Below are positions 37,068 to 46,530 of a DNA stretch of 64,000 nucleotides, piece after piece (the stretch's first letter is position 1; each line of letters opens with the position of its first letter). Made by a program: the position numbers and the translations under genes. This DNA comes from Fructilactobacillus sanfranciscensis DSM 20451. GTDB taxonomy: Bacteria > Bacillota > Bacilli > Lactobacillales > Lactobacillaceae. The notes beneath the pieces were generated by a model, which was not told the DNA's origin, searched no databases, and saw only the letters and a list, made by a program, of their open reading frames with translations. Location of the stretch: positions 1 through 64,000 of the forward strand of contig NZ_AYYM01000002.1 in assembly GCF_001436035.1 (NCBI RefSeq), in the 5' to 3' direction.

Positions 37068-38765
37068 TTATTCAACAGAGATAAGTAATGGATATACTGG
37101 TTGATCTCCTTCATGGATTTCAACTTCAAGTTCAGGATCAATTTCGATTGCTTTTGCCTCAATTTGATCTGCATCTGATTGAGTTGCACCCTCACCAAAA
37201 ATAATGGTTACATTTTCACTGTCTTCATCTAACATTTTTGTCAACATTGAAATTGTTGCATCATTTAAAGTATCTTCAATAATTTCAATTTTACCATCAA
37301 CAATTCCCATGTAACTGCCTTTTTTAATATCAAGACCATTAATCTTTGTATCACGAACTGCAGCTGTAACTTGACCACTTTTAACTGAATCTAGTGAATC
37401 ATCCATTTCATTCTGATTTTCTTCAATTGAAGCGGCTGGATTAAAAGAAAACATCGCCGTTAAACCTTGTTGAATGGTTTTAGTATGAATAACTTTCATT
37501 GGTATATCAGTTAAACTTTCAGCTTGTTCAGCAGCCAAAAAAATATTCTTATTGTTTGGTAAAACAATTGCTTTTTTTGCATTTGAATTGTTAACCGCAT
37601 TAACAATATCTTCAGTACTTGGATTCATGGTTTGACCACCACTAATAATGTTAGTTACCCCAAGGCTTTTAAATAATTCTTCAAGACCTTTACCAGCTAC
37701 CACAGAGATTACAGCTATCTCTTTTGGACTTTCTTTTTTATCAGTTATTGGTTGATGTTCAATTTCTTCATCATTTTCCATGATTTCTTCTTGCTGACTA
37801 CGCATGTTATCAATCTTGATGTTAATTAAATCACCAAATTTTTGTCCCCAAGTTAATACTTTACCTGGATGCTCAGTATGAATGTGAACTTTAGCAACTT
37901 CATCATCATTTATAACCAGCAATGAGTCACCAAGTGGAGCTAAGTAGTTATAAAAGGTATCATAGTCAAATTTTTTCTCAACTTCTTTACCTTTACCAAA
38001 TCTAACTGTCATTTGAGTACAATATCCATAGATAATGTCTTCAGGATTTAATTGTCCTTGAGCACTTTCATGATGGTCTTCATTGACCATTTGATCCATT
38101 TGATTTGCTTTAACATTGAATTTTTCATGAACATCAGTTGAAGCTTCCCGGTCATTTAAAATGTCAGCAAAAGCTTCAAACACAAATGTAAGACCTTGTC
38201 CACCAGAATCAACTACTCCTACTTGTTTAAGTACTGGAAGTAATTCAGGCGTCTTAGCCAGAGCCTCTTGGGCACCATTTTTAATTGCATCCATTACTCG
38301 GGCACAATCATCAGTTTCTTCTGCAGCATGATGACCAGCATTAGCTGCATATCTTACTACTGTCAGAATCGTTCCTTCAGTAGGTTTCATAACTGATTTA
38401 TAAGCAGTCTTAGCTCCCGCAGTAACAGCATTAGCAAGTTCATGCGCATTTAAAGTGGTCTTTCCTTCAACGTCTTTTGAAAATCCACGGAAAATTTGAG
38501 ATAAAATAACCCCAGAGTTTCCACGGGCTCCCATCAAAAGACCCTTAGCTAAAGCTGAAGCTTTTCCACCAACTGTGTTATCAGTAGATTTACTAACATA
38601 TTTAGCTCCACTTTCCATTGAAAGACTCATATTTGTACCGGTATCGCCATCGGGAACCGGGAAAACATTTAAAGAATTAATAAATTCTGCATTATTTTTT
38701 AGCACGACCGATGCAGCTTGAACCATTTGGTCGAACTCTTTAGTCGTAATCTTAGTTACTGGCAC
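37068..38765 (-). CDS. fakA: Fatty acid kinase FakA (DAK-like)
   Basis: Phosphorylates FakB-bound fatty acids for incorporation into phospholipid. The 565-residue protein has an N-terminal DhaL-type ATP domain (NVFPVPDGDTGTNMSLS near 31, ARGNSGVILSQIFRG near 79), a middle domain (YGYCTQMTVRFG) and a C-terminal DegV-like part. It follows yloU by 32 bases. FakB is not in the window. Confidence 0.93.
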   Translation of the reverse strand: MPVTKITTKEFDQMVQAASVVLKNNAEFINSLNVFPVPDGDTGTNMSLSMESGAKYVSKSTDNTVGGKASALAKGLLMGARGNSGVILSQIFRGFSKDVEGKTTLNAHELANAVTAGAKTAYKSVMKPTEGTILTVVRYAANAGHHAAEETDDCARVMDAIKNGAQEALAKTPELLPVLKQVGVVDSGGQGLTFVFEAFADILNDREASTDVHEKFNVKANQMDQMVNEDHHESAQGQLNPEDIIYGYCTQMTVRFGKGKEVEKKFDYDTFYNYLAPLGDSLLVINDDEVAKVHIHTEHPGKVLTWGQKFGDLINIKIDNMRSQQEEIMENDEEIEHQPITDKKESPKEIAVISVVAGKGLEELFKSLGVTNIISGGQTMNPSTEDIVNAVNNSNAKKAIVLPNNKNIFLAAEQAESLTDIPMKVIHTKTIQQGLTAMFSFNPAASIEENQNEMDDSLDSVKSGQVTAAVRDTKINGLDIKKGSYMGIVDGKIEIIEDTLNDATISMLTKMLDEDSENVTIIFGEGATQSDADQIEAKAIEIDPELEVEIHEGDQPVYPLLISVE

Positions 38766-38797
38766 TATTATCCAATCTCCCTTTTAATTCAAACTAA

Positions 38798-39160
38798 TTA
38801 ATCGTTAATTACTTTTACACCTTGGACAATTACATTTACTGCATCAGCAGTAACCCCAAGCATTGTTTCTAAATTATATTTAACTTTGTCTTGTACAGTA
38901 CGTGATACTTCAGAAATCTTTGTTCCGTAGCTCACGATGATATTGACATCTACTTCAATCTTGTCTTGTACTTGACGAACAACAACTCCACGTGAATATG
39001 CATCTCTACGTAAAATTTCGTTCATGTTGTCTTTTATTTGATTTTTACTTGCCATACCGACAACACCATAGTTATCAGTTGCTGCACCACCAACAACGGT
39101 TGCAATAACATCATTATCAATGTTGATGGAGCCGTATTGAGTATTCATCTTAACAGCCAT
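38798..39160 (-). CDS. yloU: Asp23/Gls24 family protein YloU
   Basis: A small alkaline-shock-type protein; relatives are membrane-associated and linked to envelope stress, but the function is unsettled. The 120-residue protein has NIDNDVIATVVGGAATDNYG and VDVNIIVSYGTKISEVSRTVQDKVKY, both typical. It precedes fakA, as in most Firmicutes. A second family member lies at 55.2-55.6 kb. Confidence 0.9.
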   Translation of the reverse strand: MAVKMNTQYGSINIDNDVIATVVGGAATDNYGVVGMASKNQIKDNMNEILRRDAYSRGVVVRQVQDKIEVDVNIIVSYGTKISEVSRTVQDKVKYNLETMLGVTADAVNVIVQGVKVIND

Positions 39161-39253
39161 CGTGTAAGCATCTCCTTATTTACAAGTTAATCTCGATACC
39201 CTATCTTAACATATTGATAATTAAAACCAAAATCATTTATTATTATTAGGGTG

Positions 39254-39308
39254 TCAAGTACAAATACTTGAAAGAAAGATTGCAATTAAAGTCCAAATAT
39301 GCTAAATT
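39254..39308 (+). promoter_or_regulatory. Putative rpmB promoter with an upstream inverted repeat
   Basis: TTGCAA (39280-39285) and TAAATT (39303-39308) are 17 bases apart, about 50 bases ahead of rpmB. A perfect 7-bp inverted repeat, TCAAGTA-CAAA-TACTTGA (39254-39271), lies just upstream of the -35 and could be a protein-binding site. No T-run follows it. Confidence 0.4.
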
Positions 39309-39360
39309 TAGACATGTAGTTTAATACGCTCTAATTTAAAATAAAAGGAGGGATATTTTC

Positions 39361-39546
39361 ATGGCTAAAGATGCATTAACAGGAAAAAGAACCCACTTTG
39401 GTAATCGTCGTTCACACGCTTTAAACTCTTCAAGAAGAAGTTGGAAGCCAAACCTTCAAAAGGTTCGTATTTTAGTAGATGGTAAACCAAAACGCGTTTG
39501 GTTGAGTGCTAGAACATTAAAATCTGGTAAATTCAAGCGTGTATAA
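39361..39546 (+). CDS. rpmB: 50S ribosomal protein L28
   Basis: A 61-residue ribosomal protein with [21 protein letters not shown]. The [10 protein letters not shown]-terminus lacks the CxxC zinc pair found in some relatives, so this is a zinc-free (C-minus) form. AAGGAGGG precedes the ATG. It stands alone, divergent from yloU and convergent with thiN. Confidence 0.96.
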   Translation: MAKDALTGKRTHFGNRRSHALNSSRRSWKPNLQKVRILVDGKPKRVWLSARTLKSGKFKRV

Positions 39547-39571
39547 TATCTATACGTTTAATTAATTAATT

Positions 39572-39616
39572 AAAACAAAAAAGAAGTAATCGAAATGATT
39601 ACTTCTTTTTTGTTTT
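39572..39616. terminator. Bidirectional terminator between rpmB and thiN
   Basis: A perfect 20-bp stem centred on loop GAAAT (39592-39596): the arms read AAAACAAAAAAGAAGTAATC and its complement. Both strands carry T-runs. Confidence 0.92.
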
Positions 39617-39624
39617 GGTTAATT

Positions 39625-40269
39625 TTAATCTTTACTTTGAATCACGGTCAATATACCTTTATCAAATTCAAAAGTTGCATGATTATGCATAAATTCATTA
39701 CTAGAAAAAGAAGTCGGTATTAAGACTAAATGGTCCTTCAAAGTATACATTTCATCAAATAAAGTTAAATGACAATTTTCAAAATTAACAAAATCTAGGT
39801 ATTTCATCCCATTTATTTTATCAATTTGATGTTTTCCTGGTTTGAAAAAACGCACACAGTTTTGTTGATCTAAAAGAGTTACTTTTTCAACGACCGAATT
39901 AAAGATCGGCTTTTGTAACATCAATAAATTGGTCATTAACTGATCAAGACGTCCTCCAGAAAATCCATAAATATCAATTTCAGATTCTGGGAAATGTTTC
40001 ATTACATATTTAATTGCAATTTCAGTATCAGTTTCGTCTTTAATTGGATTAGAGCGATGAATGGAACTAATCTGAGCTTCAATTAATTTCATCTCAGCAT
40101 GGTTGACTGAATCAAAGTCACCAACTGCAGCAAGCGGGGTAATCCCTAATTCAAGCAATTTTAACGCGCCACGGTCAACCCCAATAAATGGTCCTTTAAT
40201 TTTGCCATTTACTAATTCAGTTGGCCATTCTGTCTTAGGACCACCAACTAATAAATTAATTTTTTGCAT
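39625..40269 (-). CDS. thiN: Thiamine pyrophosphokinase
   Basis: Transfers pyrophosphate from ATP to thiamine, giving the cofactor TPP directly. The 214-residue protein has FIGVDRGALKLLELGI near 29, AVGDFDSV near 49, DETDTEIAIKYV near 78 and YGFSGGRLDQLMTNL near 99, all typical of ThiN. It closes the cluster after rpe (three bases). TPP would serve phosphoketolase in a heterofermenter, an inference. Confidence 0.93.
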   Translation of the reverse strand: MQKINLLVGGPKTEWPTELVNGKIKGPFIGVDRGALKLLELGITPLAAVGDFDSVNHAEMKLIEAQISSIHRSNPIKDETDTEIAIKYVMKHFPESEIDIYGFSGGRLDQLMTNLLMLQKPIFNSVVEKVTLLDQQNCVRFFKPGKHQIDKINGMKYLDFVNFENCHLTLFDEMYTLKDHLVLIPTSFSSNEFMHNHATFEFDKGILTVIQSKD

Positions 40270-40272
40270 AAT

Positions 40273-40932
40273 TTAGAAATCCGTTGCTTTTTTAATCGCG
40301 TTGATTCTTTCAGCAGGATCTGGTGCATCAAAAACATATGAACCTGCAACAGCGACATTAGCCCCAGCTTCGTAAGCTTTAACAACTGTTTTATCGTTAA
40401 CTCCACCATCAATTTCAATCTCAAAATTAAGGTTTTCTTTTTCGTTTCTAAGCTTGTTCAATTCTGCAATTTTTTCAATTGTTTCTGGAATGAATTTCTG
40501 TCCACCAAAACCTGGGTTAACAGTCATAACTAACACTTGGTCAACCATATATAAAATTGGTTCAATTAAGCTAACTGGAGTACCTGGATTAATTACTACT
40601 TCAGCTTTAACACCATGATTTTTAATCATTTGAAGGGCGCGATGGATATGTTGAGTTGCTTCAACATGAACTCCAATTAAATCTGCCCCATTTTTGGCAA
40701 AAACATCAATGTACCGTTCAGGATTTTCAATCATCAAATGACAATCTAATTCCATATTTGTAATGGGACGAATAGCTTTAACCCAGTTTGGTCCATAAGA
40801 AATTGAAGGAACAAACATTCCATCCATAATATCGATGTGTAAAACTTCAGCCCCAGCTTTATCTACTTCTTCAATTGATTTTTGAAGATTTACATAATCA
40901 GCACTTAAAATTGAAGGTGCAACTTTAATCAT
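40273..40932 (-). CDS. rpe: Ribulose-phosphate 3-epimerase
   Basis: Interconverts ribulose 5-phosphate and xylulose 5-phosphate, the phosphoketolase substrate. The 219-residue TIM barrel has APSILSADYVNL at the start, LHIDIMDGMFVPSISYGP near 35, VNPGFGGQKF near 139 and IDGGVNDKT near 174. It overlaps rsgA by eight bases, as in most Firmicutes. Confidence 0.96.
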   Translation of the reverse strand: MIKVAPSILSADYVNLQKSIEEVDKAGAEVLHIDIMDGMFVPSISYGPNWVKAIRPITNMELDCHLMIENPERYIDVFAKNGADLIGVHVEATQHIHRALQMIKNHGVKAEVVINPGTPVSLIEPILYMVDQVLVMTVNPGFGGQKFIPETIEKIAELNKLRNEKENLNFEIEIDGGVNDKTVVKAYEAGANVAVAGSYVFDAPDPAERINAIKKATDF

Positions 40933-41833
40933 TTTTATTTCCCCTTTTTCGTTTATAAATAATTTTTTGACTCTTAATTAAAGCATATTGTTTGAGATAG
41001 TCATCGTACCTACTCGTTAGAATTGTACCATTTTCTACGCCTTTTTTCACTGCGCAACCTGGTTCGCTAATATGCGAACATTCTCTGAATTTACATTCAT
41101 TGGCTACTCGGACAAACTCTGGGAAATAATTTTTTAATTCAGCTAATTTAATATCAGCTGCTTCAAATGAAGAAAATCCTGGCGTATCCGCAATAATCCC
41201 GTTGTTAATCGTCAAAAAAGAAACTTTACGAGTGGTATGTTTACCCCGACTTAATGCTTTAGAAACCTCACCAGTTTCTAAATTCAAACTAGGATCAAGA
41301 TGATTTAAAAGAGTTGATTTCCCTGCTCCAGTTTGTCCCATGATTACAGACTGTTTATTTTTCAAAAGATCACGTAATACTTGAAAATTTTTAGCTTGGT
41401 CTGGAGAATAGATTACTTGATAACCTACTTTGTTTTCATAATCACGAGCAATTTGAGAGAAATAATCAACTTGTTTTTCAGAAACTAAATCTAGCTTAGA
41501 AAAGTAAATAATCGGAGTAATATGTTCTTTTTCTAAAGCAACTAGTTCTTTATCTAATAAAATTTCAGAAAAATCAGGTTCAATTACTGAAACAACCACA
41601 ATTGCTTGATCAGTATTAGCAATTGGAGGTCTGACTAAAGAGTTTTTTCGGGGCATGATTTTTAAAATATAACCTTCAGTCCCATTTGTAACATCAAATT
41701 CGACTTCATCACCAACCAAAGGCTTAATTAAACGTTTACGAAAGTTTCCCCGAGCTCTGGTTCGATAAATTTGACCATCAGAATTAACATCATAAAAACC
41801 ACTTAATGATTGGTAAATCTTACCTGTTTTCAT
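40925..41833 (-). CDS. rsgA: Ribosome small subunit GTPase RsgA
   Basis: A circularly permuted GTPase that checks late 30S maturation. The 302-residue protein has an OB fold, then G4 YFSKLDL near 112, G1 GQTGAGKSTLLN near 166, G3 DTPGFSSF near 218 and the zinc site CKFRECSHISEPGC near 248-261. It follows rsmB by eight bases. The prpC and prkC genes normally between rsmB and rsgA are absent. Confidence 0.96.
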   Translation of the reverse strand: MKTGKIYQSLSGFYDVNSDGQIYRTRARGNFRKRLIKPLVGDEVEFDVTNGTEGYILKIMPRKNSLVRPPIANTDQAIVVVSVIEPDFSEILLDKELVALEKEHITPIIYFSKLDLVSEKQVDYFSQIARDYENKVGYQVIYSPDQAKNFQVLRDLLKNKQSVIMGQTGAGKSTLLNHLDPSLNLETGEVSKALSRGKHTTRKVSFLTINNGIIADTPGFSSFEAADIKLAELKNYFPEFVRVANECKFRECSHISEPGCAVKKGVENGTILTSRYDDYLKQYALIKSQKIIYKRKRGNKND

Positions 41834-41841
41834 AAATGCTC

Positions 41842-43179
41842 CTATCTCACTTTTTTAAATCCAGCAATGAAGAATCCATCAGAACCGTAATCATCTGGGA
41901 AAATCTTAAGATAGTCTTCACGTCGGTCCGCTTGAAGATTTAAATCAGTTTTAACTTTAATTTCTTCAAACTCTGGATGCTTTTCAAGAAAATCTTTTAC
42001 GTTCTTGGAATTTTCTTGGTTCAAAATAGTACAAGTACTGTAAACTATTTGTCCACCAACCTTTACTTTAGCAGCAACGGAATCCAAAATTCCTCCCTGA
42101 ACAACAGCCAATTCTTCAACATCTTCTAGTGATTTTTCGTATCTAATTTCTGGTTTTCTTCTAATTAGACCTAAACCAGAACAAGGGGCATCGACTAAGA
42201 TTTTATCGAAAACGTTATCTTCATAAATGTCACCAACTTTACGGGCATCACACGCATGAACTTCAACATTTTCACTGACACCCATCCGTTCAGCATTTTC
42301 CATAATTTTATGCAACTTGTTTTCATGTAAATCAAGAGCTACGACTAATCCAGTGGTTAAATGCTCAGCAATCTGGGTGGTTTTCCCCCCTGGTGCAGCA
42401 CAAGTATCAAGAATGTAGTCATCGCCATCAATGTCCATTGATTGAACGGGTAACATCGCACTTTCGTCTTGAATGGTGTAAAAACCTTCTTTAAACAACG
42501 CCGTATGAGCAGCAACTCCATCTTTAAGCACTAAAGCATCCGCCGCTACTTCACTATCACGAACTGTAAAACCGATCCGTTCTAGTTCTTTAACTAGAGC
42601 TTCCTTTTCGATTTTCTTAATATTAATGCGAATTGATTGATTAGCTGGTTGGTTAATACTCTTTAAAATTGATTCAGTCTTTGCTTTTCCAACTTGATTA
42701 TTTAATTGTTTAATAATCCAAACTGGGACACTTGCTTCAATTGACTGTTTTTCAATTGCATTCATTCCAGTGATTTGTGGTAGACCATCTCGATCAATTT
42801 TGTGTAATACACCCGTAACTAATCGTCTAATTCCATCATGTCCTCTAAATTTAGCAATTTTAATAGATTCATCAAAAATTGCTCGATTGGGTACTTTATC
42901 GAGATAAATCATTTGATAAATAGCAGTATATAGTAATTCTTTAACCCAGTTTTGTAATTTACCAGGATGCTTAACTAATTTACTAACATAATACTCAAAA
43001 GTAAGACGATGTTGAATTACCCCATAAACAATATTAGTAAATAGACGGGTATCTTTTTCTGACATCTTAGTTGAATCAATTACGTTATTAATTTGTAAAT
43101 TAGAATAGGCACCATCTGAAATTCGCTCTAAAGTTTTAACTGCCAAGTACCGTGGATTGTTGTTATTATCTTTCGTCAA
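41842..43179 (-). CDS. rsmB: 16S rRNA (cytosine-967-C5)-methyltransferase RsmB
   Basis: Methylates C967 of 16S rRNA. The 445-residue protein has an N-terminal NusB-like domain (about 1-135) and a C-terminal methyltransferase with DTCAAPGGKTTQIA near 257, catalytic DAPCSGLGLIRRKPEI near 328 and STCTILNQEN near 379. The start is TTG with AGGAG nine bases upstream, inside the end of fmt (14-base overlap). Confidence 0.94.
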   Translation of the reverse strand: MTKDNNNNPRYLAVKTLERISDGAYSNLQINNVIDSTKMSEKDTRLFTNIVYGVIQHRLTFEYYVSKLVKHPGKLQNWVKELLYTAIYQMIYLDKVPNRAIFDESIKIAKFRGHDGIRRLVTGVLHKIDRDGLPQITGMNAIEKQSIEASVPVWIIKQLNNQVGKAKTESILKSINQPANQSIRINIKKIEKEALVKELERIGFTVRDSEVAADALVLKDGVAAHTALFKEGFYTIQDESAMLPVQSMDIDGDDYILDTCAAPGGKTTQIAEHLTTGLVVALDLHENKLHKIMENAERMGVSENVEVHACDARKVGDIYEDNVFDKILVDAPCSGLGLIRRKPEIRYEKSLEDVEELAVVQGGILDSVAAKVKVGGQIVYSTCTILNQENSKNVKDFLEKHPEFEEIKVKTDLNLQADRREDYLKIFPDDYGSDGFFIAGFKKVR

Positions 43180-44110
43180 TGAATTGATCTCCTCTAGCTA
43201 ACTTTTGATTTCCGTTTAAGAAATCAGTAATAGTTTTTTTCGGTTTACCAGCTGTTTGAACTTCATTCAATTGTAGAATTGAACCATTTCCAGCAGCAAC
43301 TTGTAATGTATGTTTATCTCTGTACACGACTTGCCCTGGTTTTAAATCAGTCGTTTGGTCAATGACACTGGTATCCCAGATTTTAAAGCGTTTGCCACCA
43401 ACAAAAGTATAGGCAATTGGATCAGGTCTTAATGCTCTAACCTTACAATCAATTAAGCGCGCAGGCTGTTTAAAATCAAGGACTTCTTCTTCTCGTTTAA
43501 TATTTGGAGAAAAGATTACCTTACTTTCGTCTTGCTGAATGGGATTAATGTCTCCCTCAGCAATTTTAGGCAAAGTTTCTAATAACAAATCACGACCAAC
43601 CTTACTTAGTTTTTTAAACATACTGGCAGTATCGTCTTTATCTGTAATTTCAATTGCTTGTTGTGAAATTATATCACCAGCATCCATTGCTTTAACCATG
43701 TACATAATAGTAATTCCGGTTGCTTGATCGCCGTTCATAATTGCATATTGAACGGGCGCCCCGCCACGATACTTTGGTAACAATGATCCATGGACATTAA
43801 CCGCAGCAATCTTAACTGCTTCAAGTAATTTAGTTGGTAAAAACTGGCCATATGCGGCAGTTATAATGAAATCTGGTTGCAAAGCAATGATTTTTTGCAT
43901 AGCTTCACTACCACTTAGCTTTTCTGGTTGATAAACCGGTAAATTTAAATCCACTGCTACTTGTTTAACAGGAGTTGGAATTATCTTCCGTTTTCTTCCA
44001 ACTGGACGATCTGGTTGGGTAACTACTGCTTTAATATCATATTTTTCATTTAAGGCTTGTAAAATTGGAACACTAAATTCTGGTGTTCCCATAAAGACGA
44101 TTGACTTCAT
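43166..44110 (-). CDS. fmt: Methionyl-tRNA formyltransferase
   Basis: Formylates initiator Met-tRNA with 10-formyl-THF. The 314-residue protein begins MKSIVFMGTPEFSVPIL, with the catalytic NVHGSLLPKYRGGAPVQ segment near 106 and DAGDIISQQ near 143, and a C-terminal OB fold. I chose ATG 44110 since GGAGG is eight bases upstream; a start at 44125 is possible but has no site. Its cofactor links it to folD (53.8-54.6 kb) and to the broken fthC. Confidence 0.95.
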   Translation of the reverse strand: MKSIVFMGTPEFSVPILQALNEKYDIKAVVTQPDRPVGRKRKIIPTPVKQVAVDLNLPVYQPEKLSGSEAMQKIIALQPDFIITAAYGQFLPTKLLEAVKIAAVNVHGSLLPKYRGGAPVQYAIMNGDQATGITIMYMVKAMDAGDIISQQAIEITDKDDTASMFKKLSKVGRDLLLETLPKIAEGDINPIQQDESKVIFSPNIKREEEVLDFKQPARLIDCKVRALRPDPIAYTFVGGKRFKIWDTSVIDQTTDLKPGQVVYRDKHTLQVAAGNGSILQLNEVQTAGKPKKTITDFLNGNQKLARGDQFIDER

Positions 44111-44124
44111 ATTCGTTTCCTCCA

Positions 44125-46530
44125 TTACATAAAGTTAACTGGTTCAGAATCAATAGCAATTCGAAGACCTTTTCGCGCTTCTTGTTGTGAACTTTGTAAA
44201 ATTTGCTTTAAAGCAGGACTTAATTTTTTGTCAACTTTATACTTAATAATTATTTGATAATAATAACGATTTTTAATTCGCGCAATTGGACGAGGTGTTG
44301 GTCCTAAAATCATTGTCTTATGACTTAACTGCGTTTTAAGATACTTTAAGATTTCATAAGACTTCCCTGCAGCTTGTTGTTCTTTTGTCGAACTAACCGT
44401 TAATTTAACAGTAAAATAATATGGTGCATAGCCAGCTAAATGTCTCAATTTCATTTCCTTTTTATAAAAGGTCTCATAATCTTGTTTTTTAACTAGCTGA
44501 ATTGCATAATGCTCTGGATTAAAAGTTTGAATAATAACTTTACCTGCTTTATCCGCTCGTCCAGCTCGGCCTGCTACTTGAGTTAATAAATCAAATGTTC
44601 GTTCACTAGCTCTAAAATCCGGCAAATCTAAACCTGTATCAGCATTTAAGACTCCTACCAAAGTTACATTAGGAAAATCTAACCCTTTAGCGATCATCTG
44701 GGTTCCTAATAATATGTCTGCTTTTTGCTCGCCAAATTCATTTAAAATACGTTCATGGGCTCCTTTTCGTTTAGTCGTGTCAACGTCCATCCGTAAAATT
44801 CGTGCTTGAGGTAAGATTTTGGCAAGTTCTTGTTCAACTTTTTCCGTTCCAGTACCAAAATAACGAATGTTATGACTATGACATTTCGGACAAACATTTG
44901 GAATTGGCTCTTCAAAACCACAATAATGACATTTCATCGTATGACTATCTAAATGCATTGTAAGTGAAATATCACAATTAGGACACATCAAGACATAGCC
45001 ACAGTCACGACACATCATAAATGAAGAAAATCCACGCCGATTAAGCATTAAAACAACTTGTTCATGTTTAGTGAGTTTTTCATTGATAGCCTGAAGTAAT
45101 TCTTCAGAGAAGATATCGCCGCTTTTTGCGACTTCTTTAGTCATATCGACAATTTCAACTTCGGGAAGTTGTTGTTGATTAACTCGTTTTGTCAATCTAA
45201 TAAAGTGATAGACACCCTTTCCCGCTCTTGCACGAGATTCTAATGAAGGAGTCGCACTCCCTAAGACAACGGGACAATGATGGTATTTTGAACGCCAAAT
45301 TGCCACGTCACGAGTATGATAACGAGGGTTTTCATCTTGTTTATAACTAGTATCGTGTTCTTCGTCTAAAATAATAATTCCAATATTCTGTAAGGGAGCA
45401 AACACGGCAGAACGAGCCCCTACTACTACCTTAGCATTACCATCTCTAATTCTTCGCCATTCATCGTATCGTTCCCCATTGGATAGTCCACTATGAATAA
45501 TGGCAACTTGATTTCCAAACCGATTTTTAACCCGATTAACCATTTGTGGAGTTAGAGCAATTTCTGGGACTAACATTAACGCCTGTCGTCCATCGTTTAA
45601 AGCCGTTTGAATATTTTGTAGGTAGATTTCCGTTTTACCTGAACCAGTTACCCCCTCAATTAGGAAAGTTTCTGGCTTTTTCTTTTTGATTGCCTGATCA
45701 ATTTCTAAAACAGCTTTTTCCTGTTCTGGAGTTAAGCGTTTAGGATGATCTCGGACGAGTTTATGTTTATAGGGATTACGATATTTTTCAACTTGAGTTT
45801 TGTTTATCCATCCCTTATTAAAAAAAGCTTTAATCGCTGATGGCGAAATACCGTCTTTTTCAATGATTTTTTTTTGGACTAATTTTTCTTTTGGATGTTT
45901 TTCCAGAAAATCCAATAAGTGATGTTGCGCAGAGGCATTGGTTTTTAAATGCTTTCGAACTCCACTAAAATCATTAATTTGGTTTTGAATTGCTAATTCA
46001 ACTTTGGATTTAGCTTCGTTCTTCACCACGTATTCGATTTCAACATCACCTTTTTTTTGCATTAAAATCAATTGATTAAGTTCTTTTTCAGTGAAATGTT
46101 TATCATCGAAGGGTGTCATCAAATTATCAGAAACTTTTTGATTTAATGCTTGATTTGTTAGCGGATGATTTTTCTTAACGGCTTTAGCGTATTTGGCTTT
46201 CATCACATTAGGAAGCATCGTTAATAAACAACTGATTCGAAAAGCGTAGGTTTTATCAGCAAGCCATTTTGATAAATCTAATAATTCTTCATCTAAGACT
46301 GGCTCAAAATCCATAATTGAACTAATTTCTTTTAACTTCGCTGGGTCTTGATTAGTTAGTGGTTCAATTCCAACCACAAAACCTTCAATTTTTCGATTTC
46401 CTTTTCCAAAGGGTACAACTACACGCATTCCCTTACTTAGAGATGATTGTAAGTCCTTTGGAACTAAATATGAATATGGTGAGTTAGTTTGCATGGTAGG
46501 AACATCTACAATAATATTTGCAATTTGCAT
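44125..46530 (-). CDS. priA: Primosomal protein N' (PriA helicase)
   Basis: Recognises stalled forks and restarts replication, in Firmicutes with DnaB and DnaD. The 801-residue protein has the 3'-end-binding N-terminal domain, Walker A EGVTGSGKTEIYL near 293, DEEHD near 386 and the zinc region CRDCGYVLMCPNC ... CHYCGFEEP ... CPKC near 513-555. It begins within the last 25 bases of coaBC. Confidence 0.96.
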   Translation of the reverse strand: MQIANIIVDVPTMQTNSPYSYLVPKDLQSSLSKGMRVVVPFGKGNRKIEGFVVGIEPLTNQDPAKLKEISSIMDFEPVLDEELLDLSKWLADKTYAFRISCLLTMLPNVMKAKYAKAVKKNHPLTNQALNQKVSDNLMTPFDDKHFTEKELNQLILMQKKGDVEIEYVVKNEAKSKVELAIQNQINDFSGVRKHLKTNASAQHHLLDFLEKHPKEKLVQKKIIEKDGISPSAIKAFFNKGWINKTQVEKYRNPYKHKLVRDHPKRLTPEQEKAVLEIDQAIKKKKPETFLIEGVTGSGKTEIYLQNIQTALNDGRQALMLVPEIALTPQMVNRVKNRFGNQVAIIHSGLSNGERYDEWRRIRDGNAKVVVGARSAVFAPLQNIGIIILDEEHDTSYKQDENPRYHTRDVAIWRSKYHHCPVVLGSATPSLESRARAGKGVYHFIRLTKRVNQQQLPEVEIVDMTKEVAKSGDIFSEELLQAINEKLTKHEQVVLMLNRRGFSSFMMCRDCGYVLMCPNCDISLTMHLDSHTMKCHYCGFEEPIPNVCPKCHSHNIRYFGTGTEKVEQELAKILPQARILRMDVDTTKRKGAHERILNEFGEQKADILLGTQMIAKGLDFPNVTLVGVLNADTGLDLPDFRASERTFDLLTQVAGRAGRADKAGKVIIQTFNPEHYAIQLVKKQDYETFYKKEMKLRHLAGYAPYYFTVKLTVSSTKEQQAAGKSYEILKYLKTQLSHKTMILGPTPRPIARIKNRYYYQIIIKYKVDKKLSPALKQILQSSQQEARKGLRIAIDSEPVNFM

